Assembly (NCBI GenBank): GCA_039000515.1
Contig: JBCFYV010003508.1
Span: 51,630,095-51,694,094 of the forward strand
Length of the DNA stretch: 64,000 bases
Origin: Timema cristinae
Lineage: Eukaryota; Arthropoda; Insecta; Phasmatodea; Timematidae
Direction of reading: 5' to 3'
Position numbers and translations under genes: made by a program. Shown here in pieces: positions 32,478 to 44,930 of this stretch. Numbering within the stretch: position 1 is the stretch's first letter; the number at the start of each line of letters is the position of its first letter. A model generated the notes under the pieces. That model was not told where the DNA came from. It made no database searches and was given only the letters and a program-made list of their open reading frames with translations.

Positions 32478-35400
32478 TCAAATGACACTAAAAAGATTCG
32501 CCTGGTGTATAAAATGGAGTAAACAAATAACATCTTCTGCGCTGTCACGTAACAAAAGATGAAGGTCACCTTTAAAATCAAGAGCCAGGTGAATAGGGAC
32601 ATACTTGCGATACTCCACCAAAATGTGGTACACACCTAGTGGAGCATCGCAAAATTCACACAATGGAGGTGGATCACCTCTTAATAAATATCCGTGGGTT
32701 AGAAATGTATGCCCGACGCGGAGTCTTGTCACGATGACCTCTCTTCTAAACTTTCGTATAGAAGGCCACCGGGACACACCGTCCCTGATGGACCACAGCT
32801 TGTTCTGAGCAGGGGTCTAAACCCACTGCTCATGCCAGGTGCGTATAATCCCACGCCGAACATAGCCCTTTAGATCTAAAAACATGAAACCCAGACTCCC
32901 CTCCGGAGGCAGGCATGCTGCCTCCTTGGCCACCTGGTCCACCAATTCATTTCCTGAAAAACAGCGTGACCAGGAATCCAGCAAAAGACAAGCTGGGTGC
33001 TTAGTTAATCAATAAAAAAAAAAATTGCTCATGTATCATCTGCACGGGGCTTTTCAAGCGTAGAGAGAGTGAACAATGCCAACAGAGCACTCATGGAATC
33101 CGTGCAGATGAGAACAGAACGGTGACACTTAAGATAAACAAAACATAAAGATTTAAAAATGGCGTATAGTTCCGCCGTAAAAACACTGAATTCACCAGGT
33201 AAACCAAATTTAAAATGGGACCCTTCCACAACAAAGTCGGATCCCACGGAGGCCCCACATTTCGAACCATCCATGTAAATGCGTTTAAAACCCCGAAAGC
33301 GAGTTTCGAGAAGCTTATTAAAGGTACTCTCATATACAAAGTATGGGGTGGTCGCTTTAGGGAACTTGGCAAGATCAAAATGGCATGGAGGTAGGTGTAT
33401 CTTCCAGGGAGAAACTTGACCTGGCGATGTGGGGATAGCCTTTGGCAGGACTATCCCACACGTGTCGAAAACCGATAGAATCCTGATCCCAACCAGCCTT
33501 GTACTACCCCATTTGGTTTCATACAAGACACGATTAGGGGGATGAAACACAGAAAGGTAGACAACATGCTCTGGCATGCAATGCAGTTTTGACACGTAAG
33601 ATGCCCGAATATATGACGGCCGGTAAGGAAGAGTGGGCTCACCGGCATCGGCACATGTGGACGACTGGACTAGTACGAAAAGCACCAGTAGCCAGTCGTA
33701 TTCCCACATGGTGGACACTATCCAGCATTTTTAACGCCGAAGGTCTCACTGATCCATAAACAAAACTGCCGTAGCCTAGTTTATATCTTACAAAGGCCCT
33801 ACACAAGCGCATCAAAGTTTCCCTATCAGCACCCAAGGATCGACCGCTAACCACTTTGAGCAGGTTGAGTACTTTTACACACCTCGCTTTCAGGTCTTTG
33901 ATGGGGGGGATCCAAGTTAATTTAAAATCAATAAAAGTCCCAGGAACCATACGGTCTCTGAGACGGATAAAACAATGTTCATTAAAATATTGGGGGCTGG
34001 CTGTATTCCACGTAATCCATGAAAGTAGACGACCGGCATCTTGGCTTCAGAAAAGCGAAAGCCACTACACGATGACCACAACCATAGATTGCTTACAGCG
34101 AGTTGTATCTGCCGTTCAGCCCTGTGGAGACTTGATGAACTTGAATAAATTGCGTAGTCATCCGCACAAAGGCATGAACGGACAGATAAGCGCACGTTGT
34201 CCACATTGCCGTTTATTGCGATGGCGAACAACATACAGCTTAAAATACTGCCCTGAGGCACCCCATTATCTTGAATAAAATCATCGGATAAGGTATTGTT
34301 TAACCTTACCCTGAAGAGTGTATCTGACATAAAATTAGCTATAAAAACAGGGAGTTTCCCTGGAAACTTCCAATTAAAAAGGGTATTTAAAATGCCGTAA
34401 CCCAAAGTGGTGTCGTACATCTTCTCCAAATCAACGAAGACAGCTAAGAGGTGTTGTTTATGGGGGAAGGCGTCACGAACTGATGTCTCAAGGCGAACAA
34501 GGTAATCCACCATGGGTCGGTTACGGCGAAAACTACATTGGATATTAGATAGCAGATTGCGGGATTCTAAATACCATATAAATCGTTATTGATCATTTTT
34601 TCCAATATTTTGCATACACAATTAGTTAAGGTTATCGGTCTATAACTAGTTGGTTCTAATTTAGCCTTGACACTTTTATAAATAGGTATAACGGTTGCTT
34701 GCCTCCATAATGATAGGAAATGATGAGATTCCCAAACACTATTGTAGTGGTCCAAAAGAAATGCCTGTCCAGCAGGGGGCGGCTTGCGCAGCATTTCATA
34801 GTGAATTTCATCTGCCCGCCTGGGACAGGGCATAGATCAGTTCATTTTTAGTGAAGGGGGAGTTATCATCCTCCCCCGACTCTGACCAAAATCAATAGTA
34901 TGGTGCTCGATGCTCCACTTATGCACTACAAACTCGTTAAGAGTGCTTCGCAGTGCTATAAATAGTGGCAAACATCGAGCCCAATACATTGACGACCTCC
35001 ACAGGGGAGGAGACAAGCAAACCGTTAGACATGAGAGCAGGTGTATTATTAATGGAATTTTTTGCTACTACGTAATCTACGAATATTATCCCAAACCTTA
35101 GTTGTGGGAGTAGAAATTGTAAGGGTAGAAATAAATTGTCAACAAGACTGTCTTCTGCTTTCTCGAATGACATGGCAAGCTCGAGCCCGTAGAATCGGGA
35201 ATGACTCCAGATTCTCTGAAGTAGGACGTCGATTAAAGAGACGCAGGGCCTTTAGACGGTCAGAAATAGCCAAACGACACTCCTCGCTTCACCAGGGAAC
35301 AGGTTGGTGGCGCGGATTTGGTGAGGATTTAGGGATGGAAGCCCTTGCCGCCGTGATGACCGTCGAAGTAAAATGCCCAACCTTAACATCGACGTCAGGA

Positions 35401-36136
35401 GAATGGGTTTCATGAAATACGGTGAGCTCGCGGAATTTATCCCAGTCAGCACGTTTGAGCACCCATTGGGATAGCCATGATGTACTAGGAGGATCTTGGA
35501 GGGATGAAAGCAGAATGGGAAAGTGATCGCTACCACATAGGTCCGAATAAACCTCCCAAAGAAAGTGATCAGTGATCCCGGGGCTACACAAAGTTAGGTC
35601 GCTGGCAGAGGATACACCAATAAAGGTGGAGAAATGTGTCTGGATCCCGGTGTTTATTAACACCAGGTTTCCCAAGACAAGAATATCCTCTACCATCCTC
35701 CCGCGGGCGTCTGTATAATTAGACCCCCACACCAGGTTATGTGCGTTAAAATCCCCCAAGATGATATAGGGGGCGGGAAGTTGTATAAATAGGGCCTTCA
35801 GGCACCTCTTTGAAACACGTTCACCTGGTGGGAGGTAGATGCAGCATACTGTTACCTCCATTGTAAGGGAGACTCTTGACAACAATCACTTGTAAATCAT
35901 ATACAATATTTATAGACTTATGATATATATTGCTTCGTGCGAGTATAGCCACACCTCCGCTAGCCCGATCAAAGAGTGGCTTGTCGGTACGATACACATC
36001 GTACCCACGAAGCATCGGGTTGTCAGTTGGGCGGAAGTGGGTTTCCTGCAAACACAAGATGCAGGGAAGAAATTAGTAGTTTATTTTCCTCTACATGAGC
36101 ATAGAAATTCCTACAATTCCATTGTTGTAGCTACAT
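32478..36136 (-). pseudogene. LINE copy 1 ORF2 (endonuclease, RT, RNase H), dead
   Basis: The first codon (36136-36134) is followed at once by TAG, where copy 2 has TCG. Endonuclease: THFRPTDNPMLRGYDVYRTD, ILGDFNAHNLVWGS and GSDHFPILL. Reverse transcriptase: TSYRPITLTNCVCKILEKM, VFVDLEKMYD, NGVPQGSILSCMLFAIAIN and CADDYAIY (the catalytic Asp pair). RNase H: IYMDGSKCG, FTAELYAIFKSL and ICTDSMSALLAL; the WIPGHAG block has decayed. A C-terminal cysteine/histidine cluster reads LCEFCDAPLGVYHILVE. Frames change at least six times. It gives the better reading of some motifs that are broken in copy 2. Confidence 0.85.
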
Positions 36137-36177
36137 ATAATTATATAAACTATTTTATTCTGCGTTTATCCATAACA

Positions 36178-37744
36178 CTATCTCTTTAAAAAAAATTGAT
36201 TCAAGGACTTTTTAGGCACTTTTGCCTTTCCAAATCTCTCCTGGACCTCTCGTTTCAATAGAGTATTTTGTTTCTCCAGAAGAGACTGGGGCATTGAGTC
36301 CTTACACGAAGACTTAGTTATTGTCTTCGACGCTTTTTGGTATAAAATAGTACCAGCGGTCCCTCGCTTGGCTTTCCTCTGAGCATCAGTGGGACTCGCC
36401 TTTGCAGCCTCTTCTGTTCGGCTACCCACTCTTACATCTGAAGACCCAGAGGCTAGAGTGGGTGAACCAACAATGGCCGCACGTAATTTAGTACCCTGAG
36501 GATGGCTCGGGGACTTTCCCTTAGGGGGTCTCGGGGGTTTTCTCGAGGAGGGCTCCTCGATGGTATGGGTGGTGGAGACGACCTTGGTGGCAGTTTCGCC
36601 CCCTGTAAACATTTTGGCTCCACCTTAGTTGGTGCGGTATCAATTTGAATGTCTCGAGTAGAGACCAATGGCGCAGGTCACATAGACGTCTTAGCGAGAT
36701 TAACTGTGCAATGGCAGTTTGGGCAGTTGATGTTCTGACTGAAAATTTGGCTATATGAGGTTTTAAATACCAGAGCCTGACTGGATACGTATTCCTTGCG
36801 TGCCTGGTCATAAGAGATCTTCTTATCAGATTGTATCTCCAGGAAATTTTTCTCTACCTTCCATTTCGGACAGGCCTGAGATCAGGCTGAATGTGGACCC
36901 TTGCAGTTTACGCAGAACTTAGGAGGCTTACATGATGTATCGTGATCCTCCTGTCCGCAATCTGCACAGGTTGGCTTACCACGGCATCACAGCTTCGTAT
37001 GTCCAAATCCCTGGCACTGAAAACAGCACCGAGGGCTAGGGACATTCGGCCGGACCCTGAGCACTTGGAAACCTGTTCGGACCTCCTTTTGAAGGGTAGG
37101 TGTCGCAAAAGTGAGGATATACGTGTCAGTTTTTATTTCTTGTATATTCTTTATGGTGACAATACGCTACATCTCGGTGACGTGTTGAGGGTAAATCTCC
37201 TTACAGATATCCTCAATGATCACGCAGTCGAGGTAATAGCATGTGACCACTCCCTTGCAAACATTGAGGAACCTGTGATGTTTCACCTTCACCGGTGTAT
37301 GAGACGTATTGCTCAGTGGTATTTCTGAGATTTCCATCACTCTTGTAGACTGAATGTCGGTCATCGTTTGTATCATGATCGTGCCATCACGCAGTTTTCT
37401 AATTGATACGTTCGTTTGTGCTGCACCATTTATCACTCTTTCGAGGATAAACGAGCTTACTCCCCTTAGGTTTTCATTGTCATCTACTCGAGACATTACC
37501 AGGAAGCGGGGCTGGGGCCTCACCACATCCTGGCTTTCTATGATTACAGGGCTGGACGGCCTTACCCGTTTCCACCTCTTATCAATATTACGGCCCGGGG
37601 GGGCGGGGGGGGGGGCAGTGAGTTGCCAGAAAGATTTGACAGTACGGTGCTAGCGGACAGAAAGTTGTCAGATGCGACAATGAAGGTGGCCATGTCTTTT
37701 TTGGGGACAACATGCACAATATTCGGATCGTAGACCCAGGGCAT
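36178..37744 (-). pseudogene. LINE copy 1 ORF1 (Gag-like), dead
   Basis: In order on the minus strand: an N-terminal MPWVYDPNIVHVVPKKDMAT; a core RPQPRFLVMSRVDDNENLRG with DGTIMIQTMTDIQ and HRFLNVCKGVVTC; a zinc-knuckle array that reads CFQCQGFGHTKL and FCVNCKGPHSA but has stops; a proline-rich linker; and a basic C-terminus ending FGKAKVPKKSLNQFFLKR. Nucleic-acid-binding chaperone ORF1s of this kind coat LINE RNA. A run of G/C at about 37.6 kb disrupts the frame. Confidence 0.78.
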
Positions 37745-38236
37745 GGGGCAGCGTCAGGAGTGAGGTCACCGCAGCAAGTGGGTGCAGGAAAGTGTCAATT
37801 TTACGTCCGGGCCCCCATGAACGTAACTGATCTTTTCTCAAAGTAGGGTACCCGGTTATTGTCATTCCTAAAGCCCTTCTACTAAGATATTAGAACTGGC
37901 GCACTTTCATGACGGAGCTCGAGTGCAGTGGCATCCAATAATTGTACAAGGAAAGCCGGGTTAGCTGCCAAAGTCATCAACGGAGTACTAAAAGCTTCCA
38001 TGCAGGACTCAACGGGAAGGGGAAAGGAAGAAGGAAGTAAGGAAAGTAAGAGAAGGGAGAAGAAGGAAGAATAGAAAGCGAAGAGAAAAGAAGGAGAGTG
38101 AAACGGAAGAAAAAAGGAGGGAAAAGTAAGTATATAGGATAGGTCTGTCCTGCACAGAAGCCTCTCCTTTAAGTTGCCTCTTACGACAAGCTGAGGTTAC
38201 TGCGGGACTATTTTAAACCCTGTCCCACAGGGGAGG

Positions 38237-38420
38237 AATTTGTATAATTTAGTGGGTAAAATCTTGTTAGAGACATCTTATTTTGTCATAAACTTAGATA
38301 CTATTCTAAATAAAATTTATTTAAAGGTGAAAATATAAATTCCTCATAACTTGATGTTTTTTATTTGAATAAATGCTTAGATTATCTTTGTTTTATAACT
38401 CTATTAATTAATTAATTAAT
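38237..38420. other. Spacer between LINE 5' end and satellite
   Basis: AT-rich, with a (TTAA)n run just before the satellite; nothing else seen. Confidence 0.5.
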
Positions 38421-39310
38421 TCTGGAATAGACGCTAGATCACCTAAAACATAAGGCATTTTCATATGATAATTCCATTCATTTCCCTATTTAAGGCCTTA
38501 TATCTCGAAAACAGGACCAAAGGGATACTTTTAATTTATATGGGTGAAAGAAAACGGTTTTTTTGTATAAAACCCACTCTTTGTGGACGTGACAGAAATT
38601 CTGGAATAGACGCAGGAGAACCTAAAACTTAAGCATTTTCAGATGATAATTCCATTCATTTCCCTATTTAAGGCCTTATATCTCGAAAACAAGGACAGAA
38701 GGATACTTTAATTTATATGGTGTGAAGAGAACTGTTTTTTGTATAAAACCCACTCTTTGTGGACGTGAAGAAATTTGGAATAGACGCTAGATCACCTAAA
38801 ACATAAGGCTTTTTCTGATGATAATTAAATTCATTTCCTATTTAAGGCCTTATATCTCGAAAACAAGGACAAAGGATACTTTAATTTATATGGGGTGAAA
38901 GAGAACTGTTTTTTTGTATAAAACCCACTCATTGTCGACGTGAGAGAAATTCTGGTATAGACTGCTAGATTACCTAAAACATAATGCTTTTCAGATGATA
39001 ATTCCATTCTATTTCCTATTTAAGGCCTTATATCTCGAAAACAAGGACGAGAAGGGATACTTTAATTTATATGGGGTAAATAGAACTGTTTTTTGTATAA
39101 AACCCAACTCTTTGTCGACGTGACAGAAAGTCTGGAATAGACGCTGGAGCACCTAAAACTTGAGTCTTTTTTAGATGATAATTTCATTCATTTAAGTCCT
39201 TATATCTCGAAAACAAGGACGAGAAGGGATACTTTAATTTATATGGGGTGAGAGAAACTATTTTTGTATAAAACAACTCTTTGTGGACGTTACAGAAATT
39301 CTGGAATAAA
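38421..39310. repeat. ~177-bp satellite, five units
   Basis: Units start near 38421, 38600, 38774, 38951 and 39131, and a last one begins at 39300 and breaks off (spacing 169-180 bp). Each contains tctggaatagacgctagat, 'aaggccttatatctcgaaaa', 'gatactttaatttatatggg' and 'gtataaaacccactctttgt'. Copies differ mostly by 1-bp indels. The unit length is close to a nucleosome repeat. Confidence 0.92.
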
Positions 39311-40438
39311 ACGCATTTTCTTTCTATTAGTATTTAATTATTCATGAACTTAAACCACTTTTATACAGAATTTATAACATAACATAATCAAAATATAATA
39401 TAACCCATTCATTTTACTCTTTGTGGAAGTGACAAAAATTTTGAGTGGCTTAAACATAAGGGTCTATTAGATTAAATGGATACTTTTATCTATAATATCG
39501 ATTATCAAACAATTTAATTAACAAGCATTCTTTGTATTATCGTTGAACATTCTTTGTATTATTCGTTGAACATCAAACAATTTAATTAACAGAGCATTCT
39601 CTGTATTATTCGTTTTATACGATATAATTTTTGGCGTATTCTATTGATCATTCTTTGAACTAATAAACTAGTTTAGTTACTCAGTTATTAGGCTATATTG
39701 CAAGTCTGAGTAACTCCCCAAAATCACCAGATTAAACGGTTATGAGATGTGAATAGTTCGCTCCCGTCTATAGATGACATCGAATAAAAATAATTGCAGA
39801 GTATTTCCAAAAAATATATTAAAATATAAAGTGAAGCAACTGAAATGCATTTTTAATAGATTAATTTAAGATTTTAAAATCATAAACCGTTAAGAAAATT
39901 CTATTCATAAAACTTAACCTAAAAATATAAACTTATAGTTAAACAAAACTAAAACAATCACAATATTCATAAACTGGTTATGTATATTATTCATATACAA
40001 GAAAACAATCAGATAACGATTTTTTTTAAAATCTTTTACATGTATATACAAATAAACATCTTTCAAAAACTATCTCCAACTAAAACAACACCAATGTCCC
40101 CTATCGGTACGACCCTGTTTTTGATAATGGGCAACGAATGTTGTCCTGGCCATCCCTGGTAAATCATTTCGGATTATTTAGTGATTATTTAAAAGTTAAA
40201 ACACGGATTTAAAAATATTTATAGCAAGCTGTATGTGGGCCTATATGATCTACATCCCTCCCTTACAACCCCCCGAACCCTTAATTCCAAATAAATACAT
40301 TTAACAACAAATTAAAATTTCCGTGTTACTACAGAAAATTAAATATTCTAGTAATGAGTCGAAAATTGTAATGATACTATATATTAATTATAAGAATCCA
40401 TACCACATTAAAATTAAAAGTCGCTTGATTGTTTTTTT
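39311..40438. other. Non-coding stretch
   Basis: AT-rich. A small direct duplication of 'caaacaatttaattaaca' and 'gcattctttgtattat' lies at 39.50-39.62 kb. No gene recognised. Confidence 0.6.
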
Positions 40439-40439
40439 A

Positions 40440-40606
40440 TTACCGCGTCTTACTACACGTTCGTACTAATTATTATATTTATAGAATGTGTATCAGCATT
40501 TACGTGGGGGGAGAGTGGAAAACCATTTTGGAAAAATAAACTCCTAGTACATCCGACGAGATTCAAACCTCGACCTCCCGTCAAAGCAGTCTATTATACT
40601 GCGAGA
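40440..40606 (-). mobile_element. tRNA-derived SINE, family B
   Basis: Inverted tail 'accgcgtcttactacacgtt', body 'cgtggggggagagtggaaaa', then 'gacgagattcaaacctcgac' (inverted B box). Confidence 0.75.
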
Positions 40607-41085
40607 TTGTATCATTTACTTTCTCAAGCCCGTTTACCTAATTATTTAACGAGAAATGATACAGTAATCAGTAAGAACGACGTAGCTAACTGCAAGACCA
40701 CGTATTTGAGTTGTTTTCTTTTGACCTTGGACAAAGAGAGCAAAGTCACAGGTGAAAAACCCTCGGAAGGTTTATGGCAGTCACACTTGTGAAAGGTTTC
40801 TATCTTTGTTGCAGCCATCTTGAGAGACCCTAAGACAATGGCTACGTTGACTGGACGAGACAACAACGTTATCTCGAACAGCTCTGGTAGACTTTATCAT
40901 CATCCCTTTTGAAGAGGACAGTGCCAGCAGATGGCCCAATCAGCAAATAAACTTATCAAAGATACCGCGACATCCCTTCTTTGTTCACACCAACATGTTA
41001 TATCTATTTGAATCACCCTTCCCCAACCCTTACCTCACAACCCTTATAGAAATATATATAGACATATAATATTTAATTTAATTTA
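40607..41085. other. Non-coding stretch between SINEs
   Basis: Short overlapping frames on both strands, no protein recognised. The CCTTGGACAAAGAGAG region is unremarkable. Confidence 0.5.
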
Positions 41086-41361
41086 GACCACGTCTTACTA
41101 CCCGTTCGGGTTATTGCACTTACGCTAAGTGTGTAATGGTAGGGTGATCGTAAGATGAAATGAGGACCTACAGTTTAACGTGGGATCCGAACCACGGTGG
41201 AGGCTGGCATTCCCCACATTCACAAGTTGTGATTAATACAGTCTTGTCAGAGGTGAAGGAAGGGTTTGGTAATCAGATAAATCTGTGCCGGGAACGAGGA
41301 TTGAACCCGGACCCCCCAACACACAATTTCCCGACACCTAATTACGCTGATGATCTAGGAA
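41086..41361 (-). mobile_element. tRNA-derived SINE, family A
   Basis: The inverted tail 'accacgtcttactacccgtt', 'ggatccgaaccacggtggag', 'cagaggtgaaggaagggttt' and the inverted B-box side 'aggattgaacccgg' are clear; the head is degraded. Confidence 0.85.
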
Positions 41362-41371
41362 TTTAGAAGGT

Positions 41372-41547
41372 TGAATTTATAAGAAGTGAACCCACATTTG
41401 CATGGAGGGAGAGTGGTAAAACCACCCCCAGTTTACCAGACCGTGACTCGAACCTCAATCTCCCCCCCCCCCCTCCCATCTTCAGCAGTCTATCTCAACA
41501 CGAAACTAGTGCGTTAGCCAACTACGCCACCGAGGCGAGTAATATAT
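41372..41547 (-). mobile_element. tRNA-derived SINE, family B
   Basis: The body 'catttgcatggagggagagt' and 'aaaccacccccagtttacc', then 'gactcgaacctcaatctccc' (B box) with a C run, and the inverted A box 'gcgttagccaactacgccac'. One of the clearest tRNA heads of the family. Confidence 0.8.
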
Positions 41548-41654
41548 AATGAAATGTATCTCCTCCTATTGACTATTTAATTTTCTTATAACATTACCGA
41601 TAATGGCTGATCTAGGTATAATTTTGGTCACACTCAATAATCATCTGTTCTTCC

Positions 41655-41860
41655 TTGATGACCGCATGGTCTGAGGCGTCGCTGTCGTGCTAGACTAGAC
41701 TGATGTTGACAGGGAGTCGGGGTTCGAATACCTTTCGGTGTACTTTGGGTATTACATAATGGTTTTACCTCTCTTCCCACCAAATCGGCTACATTTGCTG
41801 TTAATTCTACCTTCCTCATTCTTATATTTCACAAGAGCGGGTAGTAAGATGTTGTTCATA
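41655..41860 (+). mobile_element. tRNA-derived SINE, family B
   Basis: The head 'gatgaccgcatggtctgagg' (A box) and 'ggggttcgaatacc' (B box); the body is worn; the 3' end is 'agcgggtagtaagatg'. Opposite in orientation to its two neighbours. Confidence 0.75.
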
Positions 41861-42222
41861 AAAAAAATCGCGTATCAAAGTTAAAAATCCACATTAATGT
41901 GTTTTTTTGTATAAGTTAGGCTCGACTATTGGACCTTTCTAGCTTGATGAATATTTAAATATACATAACAGTAAGCCCTTGCAAGACTTTCGCACATTCA
42001 ACCTCTCTCCCCCCTCCCCCTTTAAAAAAAAATATATATATATTTGGGTTGTTAAAATTAAATACTCAGCGAGGTGTATACACAAAATGGCCAAGAAAGT
42101 TTATATTAATGTGAACGTATTTACAATTTACAATACCTCTTTGTATACAATATTTGATGTCATAATGCAATCATCTTGAATTTACATTTTCATTTTAATT
42201 GAATTAAAAAAGTTATTGATGA

Positions 42223-42398
42223 GGAAGCTTTAATTTAGAGGAAGTGCACCCGCTTTTTCGTGGAGGGATAGTGAAAAAATCATTTTGGAAAAATCCCCCC
42301 TCAGTATGCCCGACCGAGATTCCAACCTCGATCTCCCACATCAAAGGCATAGTTTACTGCTTGAGTTAGCACCTTATACCATGCGGCCACCACAGCGG
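42223..42398 (-). mobile_element. tRNA-derived SINE, family B
   Basis: 'cgctttttcgtggagggat', 'cctcagtatgcccgaccgag', 'attccaacctcgatctccc' (B box) and 'accatgcggccaccacagcg' (inverted head start). Confidence 0.8.
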
Positions 42399-42580
42399 GG
42401 TGGATTGAGTTGGCAGGACTGTCTGTCTTTGTGTGTGAGAGGGAAAGAGACACGTCTCGGCTGATAACGTCAAATGACGCCGGGTAGATTTTACACGCGC
42501 GATTACAAATCGTCTCAGCAACAGATCCTACGATTTTTTAAATAATACGTTCAGAGTCAAACCCTCTTCTGTGTTCCAGG
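42399..42580. other. Spacer before the 18-bp array
   Basis: The end, 'cttctgtgttccag|GG', looks like a splice acceptor, but no coding exon follows except the repeat itself. Confidence 0.4.
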
Positions 42581-43515
42581 GTATCACTATCACACTCATA
42601 CTCTGTATCACCTTCATACTCTATATCACCCTCATACTCTATATCACCTTCATACTCACTATCACCCTCATACTCTATATCACCTTAATACTCTATATCA
42701 CCCTCATACTCTATATCACCTTCATATTCTATATCATCTTCATACTCTATATTACCCTCATACTCACTATCACCTTCATACTCTATATTACCCTCATACT
42801 CTATATCACCCTCATACTCTATATCACCTTCATACTCTATATCACCCTCATACTCTATATCACCCTCATACTCACTATCACCCTCATACTCTATATCACC
42901 CTCATACTCTATATTACCCTCATACTCACTATCACCCTCACACTCTATATCACCTTCATACTTTATATCCCCCTCATACTCTGTATCACCCTCATACTCT
43001 ATATCACCTTCATACTCTATATCACCTTCATACTCTATATTACCCTCATACTCACTATCACCTTCATACTCTATATTACCCTCATACTCTATATCACCCT
43101 CATACTCTATATCACCTTCATACTCCATATCACCCTCATACTCTATATCACCCTCATACTCTATATTACCCTCATACTCTATATCACCTTCATACTCTAC
43201 ATCACACTCATACTCTATATCACCCTCATACTCACTATCACCTTCATACTCTATGTCACCCTCATACTCTATATCACCCTCATACTCTATATCACCCTCA
43301 TACTCTATATCACCCTCATACTCTATATCACCCTCATACTCACTATCACCTTCATACTCTATATTACCCTCATACTCTATATCACCTTCATACTCACTAT
43401 CACCCTCATACTCTATATCACCCTCATACTCTATATCACCTTCATACTCTATGTCACCCTCATACTCTATATCACCCTCATACTCTCTATCACCCTCATA
43501 CTCTATATCACCCAT
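42581..43515. repeat. 18-bp tandem array (about 52 copies)
   Basis: The unit is ctcatactctatatcacc with a few point variants (ttcatact, attaccct, actatcacc). Because 18 is a multiple of three and the unit lacks stops in several frames, long frames appear on both strands: ITLILY and PSYSIS on the plus strand, GDIEYE (276 codons) on the minus strand. No flanking coding exon, start context or splice structure supports expression. Confidence 0.95.
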
Positions 43516-44930
43516 ATTTCCACTACCCGGTTATGAGTGATGTATCCCGGACACGTATGGATAAATAAATCCTTTCCCCTTAGTCTAAGTCATGATGCAT
43601 TAGACCATAAGGTGTTAAATTGACCTTTCGTTTTACAGACAACGGGTATGGGGTGGGTCATTTTCACGTCTCGCGCAAGAATTGATTCAATAGGCAGACT
43701 CGTCACCAACCGTGTGTCCAAAATTAAAATATTGTACCTAATAATAATTGTTATAGATAAGATTTGTTAAAACTTTCTTAGGAAAGAGTCTCACGTAAAA
43801 CACACCATCATTTAAAAAATAATAAAAACAGTTATGTTTAAATTAATTTATAGAGTGACTTACAGGCATTGTTGGTCAAAAGGCTAGGTTCGAATCTTGA
43901 CCCAAGGCCTAACGCTTGCTTGGATGACAAGAGGGGAAAAAAACAAGTTTGGGGGTGGGGATATTTCCTTTCTATCTGTAAAGGCGATCTAGAAAATATT
44001 GTCAGTGTGAAATAAATTAAAACATAATCATGTGATTCACATTCTGAATCTGAATGCGGGCACATTTCCATAACGTTCCACTTTCCTACTCTCTCCACTA
44101 TCAATGGCTTCAGAACATTGACAATTAATTTAATTGGTGAAACTATGTTAACAAGTTGTATATTTTTATTCAAGTACTATATCAACTTATTATTTACCAA
44201 ATTTTGATAAGTAGATCATTATTAATTCTTAAAAATGATGAACAAATTATACTTATTTTTAAATGTTAGATTAAAAAAGTTAAATAAACTTTTCAAGACA
44301 AAATGGCGATGATGATGACAAAGGAAACGATTAATATAATATCTATTTTATAATTTAATCATTTTTAATACTTTCTTTTACTGCAACACTATATTGTTAT
44401 ATTAATTTAATAAAAGTAAGGCTTTAATTAGCCTTTATAAATTACTCATAAGTGGTTAAATCATAAAGATCTAGATACATTTATAGGAAATATTTTTTTC
44501 TAAATATGGTAGTGTTTGGCCAGTTGGGGGGAGACAGAGGCGCATCTCTTACCTGGTTGGTTGACTTGGTCTCATTTAACTGTTGGAGATTGCTCCGTGT
44601 GGACGCGTTAAAGTTCGTGTGTTTAAAAAATTAATTTTGGTGCTAAAACTCAACAAAGTGCAATTTATAAGTGCTTAATATTATGTTTTTAACTTACCAA
44701 CACATTATTTGTCCTGCAGGAATCAATATTACCATTGACTTTACAATTAAGTCAGTGGTAAAAACGCAAGGTATTGTTGATTGTGCTTTGTCATGAATTC
44801 GTATAATCTTAAAAGAACAGTTTCAATTAAATTACTTGTAAAGTTATAAAAATACATTCAGAAATAATTTACTTAAACTAAATCTATTTAACTGACATCA
44901 AATTTGCTCATTTAAGATCCTTTGACCATA
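43516..44930. other. Non-coding stretch
   Basis: No gene recognised. A short segment near 44711-44760 has an acceptor-like tttgtcctgcag on the left and a donor-like gcaag|gtattg on the right, but its ~50 bp cannot be tied to any protein. Confidence 0.5.

Larger units (their letters stand above)
32190..38236 (-). mobile_element. I-clade non-LTR retrotransposon, copy 1 (minus strand)
   Basis: About 6 kb, collinear with the copy at 57.09-63.42 kb over 5' UTR, ORF1, ORF2 and most of the 3' UTR. The 5' end is at about 38.236 kb (cccctgtgggacagggttta on the minus strand), with the shared 'cagcttgtcgtaagaggcaa' and a pyrimidine-rich tract. ORF2 holds an APE-like endonuclease, reverse transcriptase and RNase H, the I-clade combination. 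The 3' match to copy 2 stops at about 32.19 kb, short of the final ~125 bp and the (TAA)n tail. All ORFs carry stops and shifts. Confidence 0.88.

Noticed and set aside
42571..43536. Hydrophobic 321-codon plus frame and acidic 276-codon minus frame as real proteins
   Set aside because: Pure products of an 18-bp repeat without stops; both strands are equally open, so frame length is not evidence of coding.
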